Assembly (NCBI GenBank): GCA_902767465.1
Contig: CACXHM010000088.1
Coordinates: forward strand, 1-14,346
Source: an uncultured Bacteroidia bacterium
GTDB taxonomy: Bacteria > Bacteroidota > Bacteroidia > Bacteroidales > UBA932
Length of the DNA: 14,346 nucleotides
Direction of reading: 5' to 3'
Positions within the stretch are counted from its first letter, which is position 1, and each line of letters opens with the position of its first letter. Made by a program: the position numbers and the translations under genes. The notes beneath the pieces are model-generated. The model searched no databases and was not told the DNA's origin. It worked only from the letters and a program-made list of their open reading frames with translations. Of this stretch, positions 4,156 through 11,449 are shown in pieces.

Positions 4156-6132
4156 ATGAAAAAAAGACTGACCTCAATTCTCTGCGCCCTTATCGCGACC
4201 ACCGCAATGGCAGACGAGGGAATGTGGCTGCTGCCCATGCTTCAGAAGTTCAACGAAGATGCAATGCGCAACATAGGATGCCGCCTCACAGCGGATGACA
4301 TCTACAATATAAACCACGCTTCCCTTAAGGACGCAATAGTGCAATTCGGAGGAGGATGCACCGGAGAGGTCATTTCGCAGCAAGGTCTGGTTTCCACCAA
4401 CCACCACTGCGGTTATGCCAGCATCCAAAGGCTTTCCACGCCCGAAAAGAATTATCTTGAAGACGGCTTTTTTGCCAAAAGCATGGATCAGGAAATTCCG
4501 GTTCCCGGGCTTCGCGTCACTTTTATGAAGTACATGGAGGATGTTACCGACCAGCTTGCAGGTCTGGAAGGAAAGGCTTTCGACGCCAAGGTTAAGGTTT
4601 TGGAGAAAATCGCAAAAAAGGCCAATCCGAACTGCACGGCAAGGATTACCTCTTTTTATAACGAGAATGTCTGGTATCTAATTGTATATCAAGTATTCAA
4701 CGATGTGCGCTTCGTGGGTGCTCCACCGGCATCGATGGGTAAGTTCGGAGGCGAAACGGACAACTGGATGTGGCCCCGCCACACTTGCGACTTTTCTCTC
4801 TTCCGCATCTATGCCGACAAAGACAACAACCCGGCAGATTACTCCAAGGACAATAAGCCTTACACCCCGGCCAAATCACTGAAAATCTCGCTGAAAGGTG
4901 TTCAGGAAGGTGACTTCTCTTTCATTATGGGATATCCCGGACGCACCCAGCGTTTCCAGACAGCCGCCCAGTTGCAGGACATGGTTGAAATCAACAACCT
5001 GCGAGTAGAGGCCCGTACCGTCAAACAGAAAGTAATGTGGGAAGAGATGATGGCGGATCCGGTAGTGCGCCTGAAATATGCGAACAAATTTGCAGGCAGC
5101 GCCAACGGCTGGAAGAAATGGCAGGGCGAGGATCTTGCTTTCCGCAAACTTGGCATCATAGCCCGCGAAGAGCAGAAAGAAGCCGAACTCACAAAGTGGA
5201 TAAATGAGGATGTCGCACGCAGGGAAGCCTGGGGAGTGGCTATCGAAGAAATCGGTAAATACATTAAAGACCGCAGGAGCGCATATCGCAACGCTATCCT
5301 GCTGATGGAGACGCTCGGCAATATAGAACTCGTCCAGAAACTCACCGGCGGAAGAGGATTCCGTGAAGAGGACTACGACAAGGAGGTGGACCGTAAGATC
5401 GCCAAGGCTCTCACCGCATTCTATCTCGACAAAGTGGCCCCCGAAGACAAAATACAAATCAAAGGATGGGATATCACCAAAGAAAACTGCGACAAATACA
5501 TAGACAATCTGTTCGACAGCGAAGACAAGAAACTTGCAAAAGATTTACAGTCAGCGTTTTATGAGGCAATGGGAGTCAGCAGGAAAAATGCTTCGGATGA
5601 AGGGTACGAGGCCTTCAAAAAGGCATCAAAGGATTTTGCCGCAGCCCTGCTCGCCTGGAATAAAGACAAACCCAGCTACCCGGACGCAAACTTTACCATG
5701 CGTCTCACTTACGGCAATGTCAAGCCCTATTCTCCGAAAGACGGCGTGAGCTACTGGTACTACTGCACCGCTAACGGCATTCTCGAGAAAGAGAATCCGG
5801 ACGACTACGAATTCCGGGTTCCCGCGAAGGTGCATGACCTGCTGGAGAAAAAGGACTACGGCCGTTATGCAGACAGGGATGGGCAGTTGCACACATGCTT
5901 CCTCTCCAACAACGACATCACCGGAGGCAATTCCGGCAGTCCGGTGCTTGATGCTGACGGCAACCTGATAGGACTTGCCTTCGACGGCAACTGGGAGAGC
6001 ATGTCCAGCGACGTAATGTTCGAACCCGACCTTCAGAGATGCATCAACGTGGATATCCGCTACGTGCTCTGGATGGTGGAAAAATGGGGAGAAGCCACTA
6101 ATATCATCGAAGAACTTGAATTTGCGAAATGA
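4156..6132 (+). CDS. S46 family dipeptidyl-peptidase, DPP7-like
   Basis: A periplasmic serine exopeptidase expected to remove dipeptides from peptide N-termini, as in P. gingivalis DPP7 and DPP11. It is 658 residues, about 50-60 shorter than those enzymes. The signal peptide runs to about residue 19 (ATTAMA before DEG). The chymotrypsin-like triad is visible: His84 in VSTNHHCGY, Asp212 in RHTCDFSLFR, and Ser593 in TGGNSGSPVL. A largely helical region lies between about 270 and 500. Eighteen residues after the serine, where DPP11 has the Arg that selects Asp/Glu at P1, this protein has Gly611 (LAFDGNWE). That predicts DPP7-like preference for hydrophobic P1 residues. The frame stays open for 100 codons upstream, but those codons translate the repeat array; the promoter and signal peptide fix the start at 4156. 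Its stop overlaps the mrp start (ATGA). Confidence 0.93.
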   Translation: MKKRLTSILCALIATTAMADEGMWLLPMLQKFNEDAMRNIGCRLTADDIYNINHASLKDAIVQFGGGCTGEVISQQGLVSTNHHCGYASIQRLSTPEKNYLEDGFFAKSMDQEIPVPGLRVTFMKYMEDVTDQLAGLEGKAFDAKVKVLEKIAKKANPNCTARITSFYNENVWYLIVYQVFNDVRFVGAPPASMGKFGGETDNWMWPRHTCDFSLFRIYADKDNNPADYSKDNKPYTPAKSLKISLKGVQEGDFSFIMGYPGRTQRFQTAAQLQDMVEINNLRVEARTVKQKVMWEEMMADPVVRLKYANKFAGSANGWKKWQGEDLAFRKLGIIAREEQKEAELTKWINEDVARREAWGVAIEEIGKYIKDRRSAYRNAILLMETLGNIELVQKLTGGRGFREEDYDKEVDRKIAKALTAFYLDKVAPEDKIQIKGWDITKENCDKYIDNLFDSEDKKLAKDLQSAFYEAMGVSRKNASDEGYEAFKKASKDFAAALLAWNKDKPSYPDANFTMRLTYGNVKPYSPKDGVSYWYYCTANGILEKENPDDYEFRVPAKVHDLLEKKDYGRYADRDGQLHTCFLSNNDITGGNSGSPVLDADGNLIGLAFDGNWESMSSDVMFEPDLQRCINVDIRYVLWMVEKWGEATNIIEELEFAK

Positions 6133-7226
6133 GTGCAGAAGAAGTACTTGAATTCCTGAAAGAAGTTCATCATCCCGCAAAGCAGGACCGCGACATAGTG
6201 GACCTTGGGATAGTGCAGAAAATAGACATTAAAGACAACACGGTAACCGTCACCCTCGGCTTCCCCAAGCAGCGCGATCCTCTCAAAAAATACATAGTGG
6301 GAGCCTCCCGCGCATGCCTTATCCGTCATCTTGGAAAGGGCGTCAAGGCGGAAGTTGAAGAGGTGGAGATTGAAGCGCCGGCTGCAAGTAAAGGGACAGA
6401 ATTCACAAAAGAGACTCTCCTCAGCGTGAAACATATAATCGGAGTCGCGTCCGGAAAAGGCGGTGTCGGAAAGTCCACGGTGGCGGTGAACTTGGCAGTA
6501 GCGCTCGCACGTCTCGGCTATAAAGTAGGCCTTGCAGACGCCGATGTGTACGGACCTTCTGTTCCGCTGATGACCGGCACTGAAGGATACAAGCCCGTTG
6601 CGGAAGAGATCAACGGAAAAGATTACATCGTTCCCCTCGAAAAATTCGGGGTGAAGTGGATGTCGATAGGATACTTTGCCGACAGGGGTCAGGCCCTTGT
6701 ATGGCGCGGCCCTATGGCGTCCAATGCCCTCAAGCAACTGATTCTTCAGGTCAACTGGGGTCCCCTGGATTTTCTTCTCATCGACATGCCTCCGGGAACA
6801 GGAGACATACACATCTCCCTGATGCAGGAGATCGGCATCGAAGGGGCTGTGTTGGTTACCACTCCACAGGCTGTTGCGCTCGCCGATGTGGAAAAAGGGG
6901 CCGATATGTTCCGCAACGAAAATATCAATAAACCCATTTTCGGTCTGATAGAAAACATGGCATGGTTCACTCCTGAAGAGCATCCCGATGAAAAATACTA
7001 CATTTTCGGGCGTGATGGTGGCGAAAAGATGGCCTCAGTTCTCGGGATCCCGCTGCTCGGTCGCATACCGCTTGTGCAAAGCATTCGCGAAAATGCCGAT
7101 CAGGGCACTCCTGCCGCCCTGTCAACCCGCCCGGACGGCGTGGCCTTTGTGGAGCTTGCGGGAAGACTTGCGGATGCGGTAAAGGTCGCCGGGGATTCGA
7201 CGGTCAAGTCACATAAAGACAATTAA
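6129..7226 (+). CDS. mrp: Mrp/ApbC (NBP35-class) P-loop ATPase, Fe-S cluster carrier family
   Basis: A 365-residue cytoplasmic ATPase of the Mrp family, which carries or delivers Fe-S clusters. Residues 1-80 form the MIP18-like (DUF59) domain, with DLGIVQKIDI and GFPKQRDPLKK in its core. The ATPase follows: deviant Walker A SGKGGVGKS (108-116), switch I DADVYGPS (137-144) and switch II DMPPGTGD (219-226). After the GLIENMAWF segment (272-280), where many Mrp/NBP35 proteins have CPxC for the bridging cluster, there is TPEEHPDEKYYIFGRDGG and no cysteine. This is common among Bacteroidetes homologues as I recall them, and leaves cluster binding in doubt. The start overlaps the peptidase stop by four bases, implying translational coupling. 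No separate promoter is seen. aspS follows after 82 bases. Confidence 0.95.
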   Translation: MSAEEVLEFLKEVHHPAKQDRDIVDLGIVQKIDIKDNTVTVTLGFPKQRDPLKKYIVGASRACLIRHLGKGVKAEVEEVEIEAPAASKGTEFTKETLLSVKHIIGVASGKGGVGKSTVAVNLAVALARLGYKVGLADADVYGPSVPLMTGTEGYKPVAEEINGKDYIVPLEKFGVKWMSIGYFADRGQALVWRGPMASNALKQLILQVNWGPLDFLLIDMPPGTGDIHISLMQEIGIEGAVLVTTPQAVALADVEKGADMFRNENINKPIFGLIENMAWFTPEEHPDEKYYIFGRDGGEKMASVLGIPLLGRIPLVQSIRENADQGTPAALSTRPDGVAFVELAGRLADAVKVAGDSTVKSHKDN

Positions 7227-7236
7227 TTACATGAAA

Positions 7237-7305
7237 CAGCCTGCCTGGAAAAACGCAGACTACTTTTAATAAAACATTATATATCAGCAGCTTGCCTGCA
7301 AAAAG
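7237..7305 (+). repeat. Pair of short direct repeats in the mrp-aspS gap
   Basis: CAGCCTGCCTGGAAAAA (7237-7253) and CAGCTTGCCTGCAAAAA (7288-7304) agree at 15 of 17 positions, 51 bases apart. The second copy ends just before the aspS ATG. Between them is TACTTTTA (7261-7268), a one-mismatch -7 box without a -33 partner. The repeat could be a regulatory pair or a remnant of a small duplication. No terminator hairpin is seen in this gap. Confidence 0.5.
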
Positions 7306-7308
7306 AAA

Positions 7309-9081
7309 ATGTATAGATCAAATACCTGCGGAGAACTCCGCATTAGTGATGTTGGAAAAACTGTGACCCTTGCCGGATGGGTGCAGCGTTCACGTAAACT
7401 CGGCGGAATGACATTTATCGACCTTCGCGACCGCTATGGTATCACCCAGCTGGTAGTAGAGGCGGACGCTCCGGCGGAACTGGTTGAGACTGCGACCGGA
7501 CTCGGGCGCGAGTTTGTAATCCAGGTGAAAGGCGAAGTGGTGGAGCGATCGAGCAAGAATTCCAGGATACCCACGGGAGACATCGAAATCCGCGTAGAAA
7601 CAATCAATATCCTCAACAAGAGCCTTACCCCTCCTTTCACCATCGAAGATCAAAGCGACGGCGGAGAAGACATCAGGGCACAATACAGATATCTGGACCT
7701 TCGCCGCGGGCCTCTTAAAAGAGCTCTTGAATTGCGGCACCGCCTTGCGCATGAAATCCGCAACTATCTGGATTCCAAAGGCTTCCTGGAGATAGAGACC
7801 CCTTATCTCATCAAGTCCACTCCGGAAGGAGCACGCGACTTCGTGGTACCCTCCCGCATGAATCCGGGACAGTTCTACGCCCTTCCTCAGAGCCCTCAGA
7901 CCTTCAAGCAGTTGCTGATGGTGGCGGGATATGACCGTTACTTCCAGATTGTAAGGTGCTTCCGCGACGAGGATCTTCGCGCCGACCGTCAGCCGGAGTT
8001 TACCCAGATTGACTGCGAGATGAGTTTTGTGGAGCAGGAGGATGTCCTGAACACGTTCGAAGGCATGATGCGCACCCTTTTCAAAAATGTTCTGAACGTG
8101 GATATTCCCAACCCGATGCCTCGCATGAGCTGGTATGATGCCATGGACAACTACGGGTCCGACAAACCGGATGTTCGTTTCGGTATGACCATCCACGAAA
8201 TAACCACTCTCGCACAGGGACACGGGTTCGGAGTATTCGACAGCGTTCCCTACGTGGGAGCCATCGCCGTTCCCGGAGCCGCCGCATATACCCGCAAGCA
8301 GACCGACGAACTCACCGAATGGGTAAAACGCCCGCAGGTTGGAGCTAAAGGTCTGGTCTATATCAAGTTGAACGAAGATGGAAGCATCAAGAGTTCCGTA
8401 GATAAATTCTTCTCTGAAGAAGATCTGAAAGCGATTGCAACAGCAACTGAAGCAAAAACCGGAGACCTTGTGCTGGTGCTCTGCGGACAGAAACGCAAGA
8501 CCCAGACCCAGCTCGGCGTGCTGCGTCTCGAAATGGGCCAGCGCCTCGGACTTCGCGATCCCAAGGTTTTCGCACCGCTTTGGATCGTGGATTTCCCTCT
8601 GCTGGAATGGAGCGAGGAGGACGGACGCTTCTACGCGATGCACCATCCCTTCACCGCTCCCAAGCCCGAACATCTCGACTGGTTCTATTCAAATAAAAAA
8701 GAAGATCTGGAGCGCGTCTGTGCCAACGCCTACGACTTCGTGCTGAACGGCAACGAACTCGGAGGAGGTTCCATCCGAATCCACGAGGCCGCCATGCAGG
8801 AGCGCATGTTCGAGGTGCTCGGAATCAGCAAAGAGGAGGCCGAATACAAATTCGGTTTCATAATCAACGCCTTCAAGTTCGGAGCACCCCCTCACGGAGG
8901 ACTTGCTTTTGGTTTCGACCGCACCTGCGCCCTCTTCGGCGGGCAGGAAACCATCCGCGACTACATCGCCTTCCCTAAAAACAACCAGGGTCGCGACGTT
9001 ATGATAGATGCCCCTTCCAAGATCGATGACGTGCAGATGGAAGAACTCTGTCTGGCTTCAACAGTAAAAGAAAATGCTTAA
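7309..9081 (+). CDS. aspS: Aspartyl-tRNA synthetase, bacterial type
   Basis: Charges tRNA-Asp with aspartate; cytoplasmic class II synthetase. It is 590 residues, the normal bacterial length. The N-terminal OB-fold anticodon-binding domain (about 1-110) contains the family segment GWVQRSRKLGG (23-33) and FIDLRDRYG. The class II core has motif 1 around GFLEIETPYLIKSTPEGARDF (158-178), motif 2 RCFRDEDLRADRQPEFTQID (216-235), and motif 3 GLAFGFDRTCALF (531-543), with Phe where GLDR is common. The bacterial GAD insertion lies at about 290-400. Leu31 in the OB fold is the residue usual in discriminating enzymes; non-discriminating AspRS often has His there. The ATG at 7309 is preceded by an A-rich stretch and no Shine-Dalgarno. 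Its stop overlaps the next gene by eight bases. Confidence 0.97.
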   Translation: MYRSNTCGELRISDVGKTVTLAGWVQRSRKLGGMTFIDLRDRYGITQLVVEADAPAELVETATGLGREFVIQVKGEVVERSSKNSRIPTGDIEIRVETINILNKSLTPPFTIEDQSDGGEDIRAQYRYLDLRRGPLKRALELRHRLAHEIRNYLDSKGFLEIETPYLIKSTPEGARDFVVPSRMNPGQFYALPQSPQTFKQLLMVAGYDRYFQIVRCFRDEDLRADRQPEFTQIDCEMSFVEQEDVLNTFEGMMRTLFKNVLNVDIPNPMPRMSWYDAMDNYGSDKPDVRFGMTIHEITTLAQGHGFGVFDSVPYVGAIAVPGAAAYTRKQTDELTEWVKRPQVGAKGLVYIKLNEDGSIKSSVDKFFSEEDLKAIATATEAKTGDLVLVLCGQKRKTQTQLGVLRLEMGQRLGLRDPKVFAPLWIVDFPLLEWSEEDGRFYAMHHPFTAPKPEHLDWFYSNKKEDLERVCANAYDFVLNGNELGGGSIRIHEAAMQERMFEVLGISKEEAEYKFGFIINAFKFGAPPHGGLAFGFDRTCALFGGQETIRDYIAFPKNNQGRDVMIDAPSKIDDVQMEELCLASTVKENA

Positions 9082-9676
9082 GGTCCCCTTTGGGAGGCTT
9101 TCCGCGCCGCAGCGGCTCGACCGCCTCAACTGGAAGGATTTCCCGTACAAACCGGAGGTGTCCTTCCGCATAGGTTACGATGACAGGGGGATCCACCTGG
9201 AATACACGGTGGATGAACAGGCTGTGCGCGCCCTGCAGGACACCCCGGGCGGCTTCGTCTATGAAGACTCCTGCGTAGAGTTTTTCATTCAGCCCGACCC
9301 GGCCGATCCGCATTACTACAACTTCGAATGGAATGCCATCGGGACCATGTATCTTGCATGGAGAACCGGCAGGCAGGATCCCGAAACCGCCCCGGCGGAG
9401 GTCCTCCAACTTGTAAAGACTGAGTCCTCGCTCGGAGCGGAGCCAATCGCGGAACGCCCGTCGGAGGGTCCCTGGACGCTAAAGGTCTTCATACCTCTGG
9501 AAGCCCTGTGGCACAGCGGTTTAAAAAGTCTCAAAGGATTAAAGGCCAGGGCGAATTTCTACAAATGCGGAGACGGTCTCAAGGTGCCTCACTTTGTGAC
9601 CTGGGCCCCTGTCTCTACTGAAAAACCGGACTATCACAGGCCGGAGTTTTTTGCAGAACTGGAGTTTACTTTCTGA
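9074..9676 (+). CDS. CBM9-like (family 9 carbohydrate-binding) protein, no signal peptide
   Basis: A 200-residue protein of the CBM9-like family common in Bacteroidetes. Recognisable family segments are FVYEDSCVEFFIQPDP (61-76), YYNFEWNAIGTMYLA (81-95) and the late FYKCGDG...FVTWAPV region (162-180). The predicted fold is a beta sandwich with aromatic residues that could stack on sugars. There is no signal peptide or lipobox, so it is predicted cytoplasmic, which is odd for a polysaccharide binder; an undiscovered cytoplasmic ligand, or a start placed too late upstream, are alternatives. The ATG at 9074 lies inside the last codons of aspS, indicating coupling to it. Its 3' end overlaps the regulator gene on the other strand by 43 bases. 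The family assignment is from remembered motifs; the function is unknown. Confidence 0.75.
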   Translation: MLKVPFGRLSAPQRLDRLNWKDFPYKPEVSFRIGYDDRGIHLEYTVDEQAVRALQDTPGGFVYEDSCVEFFIQPDPADPHYYNFEWNAIGTMYLAWRTGRQDPETAPAEVLQLVKTESSLGAEPIAERPSEGPWTLKVFIPLEALWHSGLKSLKGLKARANFYKCGDGLKVPHFVTWAPVSTEKPDYHRPEFFAELEFTF

Positions 9677-11274
9677 TATTCCGTAGGCGTCATTCCGGTC
9701 ATCTTACGGAAGAAACGGCTGAAATAGGCGAGGTCGTCAATACCGCATTCGCGGGCGACTTCGCTTATATTCATTTTGCCTTCTGAGAGTAAATGGCACG
9801 CGCGCTCCATACGGAAACGCAGAATGTAGTCGATGGTGCTGAGGCCGGTGGCGGAGTAGAACTTACGCGAAAGATTGCGGGAGGAAATGCAAAGTTTATC
9901 GGCAAGTGTTTTTGCATCGGCGCGGCCCTGTTGAAGCAGTTCAAGAAGGATATTATCAACGTTGTCGAGCCAGGTTTCCGGCTTTTCGCCCTCCGGACGC
10001 TGGCTCTCCACTTCGTTCTGCAGATTCGAAAATCTTTCGCTGAGAACATGGTAGCGTTTTTCCTGCGCTTCCAGTTTTTCCCTTGTCCTATAATAATAGA
10101 GGAAGAAAACGAGCACAAGCACTATCAGCACCAGCAGCCCGACAATACTGTACCAGAAGATCCTGTTGCGTAACATCTCATTGCGGCTTTCCAAATCCGC
10201 ATTCTGGTAACGGGCATCAAATTCCGCAGTCATACGACTGACATTTTCGCTATAAATGGTGTCATTCAGATAGGCATAACGTTCCAGATGCAGGGCAGCG
10301 GCCGCAGGATCGGAATGCCGCAAGGCCTGATACATTCCATAGCGGGCCCTTGATTCGCTCAGACGCTCCCCGGTGTGCGAGTAAATCTGTATAGCAATGC
10401 CGAAGTGCCTTTCGGCTTCCTTCCAGTTTTCGCGCCTGCAGGCAATGTCGCCGAGTTGATTCTCGCAGATGCCAAGCGACGCCATGTTGCCCGTTGCTGC
10501 AAGCACCGGTTCTGCCTGAAGCAGCAGTTTTTCCGCCCTGTCATATTGCTCCATATTGAAAAGGGGTGCTGCCATCTGCACCCGGCGAATGGCCATTTTG
10601 GCAGTGTTCCCGCTTAGCGAATCCAGGCGGAAGGCCTCCGAGGCACTTTCCAAGGCATCATCAAATCGGCCTTCAGCCATAAGAATGTCTGACAAAGTGC
10701 CATAGCGAAGGGCAATTTTTGTAGTATCATTCAGTTCTTTTGCAAGTTCCAGCGAGCGGCGGATATATTTCTCGGCTTCTTCCCCCTGGCGGCTCATATG
10801 ATAAATATAAGCCATGGTATTGAGTGATATGGCAAGACGGTCTTTGTCGCCGAGCCGGGTATCGGCATCCACCGCCTTCTCGCATGCCTGCACCGCACTG
10901 TCAAACTTCCCCTCCCTGGTGAGCGAGTACGCCAGCTCAGCATAACTGTCGCTGATTATCTCAAGATCCTTTCCTTTCGATGCCAGTGCTGCCGCCTTGT
11001 CGAACAGCGGGCTTGCAGCGGAAAAATCGTTATTTGCAATCTTCTCTTCTCCAGCCCAATAATAAACCTGCATTGCAAGCGTATCCAGGTTGATACCGGC
11101 AGGTACGGTCATTAGCGAGTCGGTAACTTCTTCGTTGTCGAGCAGTTTGAATATCTGCGTTGCTATTTCCGCACGGGCACTTCCCTTTGCTTTTTCGAAT
11201 TGTGCCACAAGGGAATCCACATTCCCGGCGGGAAGGGCAGTCAGCATAAAAAAATTGATCAGAAGCGAAAACAT
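9634..11274 (-). CDS. Transmembrane regulator: periplasmic TPR sensor fused to AraC-type DNA-binding domain
   Basis: A 546-residue membrane-bound one-component regulator. Residues 1-17 look like a signal sequence (MFSLLINFFMLTALPAG). Residues about 60-350 carry tetratricopeptide-type helical repeats (for example EGKFDSAVQACEKAVDAD, RQGEEAEKYIRRSLELAKEL, EGRFDDALESASEAFRLDS), expected in the periplasm. A single membrane helix spans about 372-395 (FWYSIVGLLVLIVLVLVFFLYYY). A cytoplasmic coiled coil follows (about 396-425), then an AraC/XylS helix-turn-helix pair at about 440-535 (LADKLCISSRNLSRKFYSATG and ISEVARECGIDDLAYFSRFF), ending MTPTEY as usual. The signal sensed is unknown. The gene diverges from the BIG2/LRR lipoprotein gene, its most likely target. 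The last 12 residues (KVNSSSAKNSGL) extend past the domain and are encoded opposite the end of the CBM9 gene. Confidence 0.9.
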   Translation of the reverse strand: MFSLLINFFMLTALPAGNVDSLVAQFEKAKGSARAEIATQIFKLLDNEEVTDSLMTVPAGINLDTLAMQVYYWAGEEKIANNDFSAASPLFDKAAALASKGKDLEIISDSYAELAYSLTREGKFDSAVQACEKAVDADTRLGDKDRLAISLNTMAYIYHMSRQGEEAEKYIRRSLELAKELNDTTKIALRYGTLSDILMAEGRFDDALESASEAFRLDSLSGNTAKMAIRRVQMAAPLFNMEQYDRAEKLLLQAEPVLAATGNMASLGICENQLGDIACRRENWKEAERHFGIAIQIYSHTGERLSESRARYGMYQALRHSDPAAAALHLERYAYLNDTIYSENVSRMTAEFDARYQNADLESRNEMLRNRIFWYSIVGLLVLIVLVLVFFLYYYRTREKLEAQEKRYHVLSERFSNLQNEVESQRPEGEKPETWLDNVDNILLELLQQGRADAKTLADKLCISSRNLSRKFYSATGLSTIDYILRFRMERACHLLSEGKMNISEVARECGIDDLAYFSRFFRKMTGMTPTEYQKVNSSSAKNSGL

Positions 11275-11296
11275 AGCTGTTAGGATTCTTGGTCTT

Positions 11297-11304
11297 CAAA
11301 AATA
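11297..11304 (-). promoter_or_regulatory. -7 promoter box of the TPR-AraC regulator
   Basis: On the minus strand TATTTTTG is an exact TAnnTTTG match 22 bases before the ATG. No TTTG is seen at the -33 distance. An inverted ATAGTGC (complement of 11322-11328) lies upstream and shares seven bases with the second operator copy described next, which could allow autoregulation. Confidence 0.45.
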
Positions 11305-11343
11305 GCAAAAATCCAACAATAGCACTATCTACGCGCTGATGGC

Positions 11344-11381
11344 TTGTCCGATTAGTACAAAAGATTGTCCGAATAGTGCAA
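11344..11381 (+). promoter_or_regulatory. Tandem 17-bp operator, 21-bp spacing, upstream of the lipoprotein operon
   Basis: TTGTCCGATTAGTACAA (11344-11360) and TTGTCCGAATAGTGCAA (11365-11381) agree at 15 of 17 positions. They are direct repeats offset by 21 bases, two turns of the helix, as expected for AraC-family dimers. Copy 2 ends 22 bases before the -7 box, so it touches the place where a -33 box would be. The adjacent TPR-AraC protein is the obvious candidate ligand, inferred from position only. Confidence 0.65.
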
Positions 11382-11403
11382 GGCCCGGGAAGGACTTCGA
11401 AAC

Positions 11404-11411
11404 TATATTTG
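11404..11411 (+). promoter_or_regulatory. -7 box of the lipoprotein operon, lacking a -33 box
   Basis: TATATTTG is an exact consensus match 38 bases before the ATG at 11450. At the -33 position (11381-11384) the sequence is AGGC instead of TTTG. A good -7 box, no -33 box and an operator in its place is the usual picture of an activator-dependent promoter. Confidence 0.6.
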
Positions 11412-11449
11412 TAAACCTCAACGGATAATCATTTAAGTCAGCCACCCAT

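Noticed and set aside
6060..6983. 307-residue minus-strand open frame
   Set aside because: Antisense to the mrp coding region; reflects codon composition.
7390..8673. 427-residue minus-strand open frame
   Set aside because: Fully antisense to aspS, which carries all class II motifs; long antisense frames are common opposite such genes.
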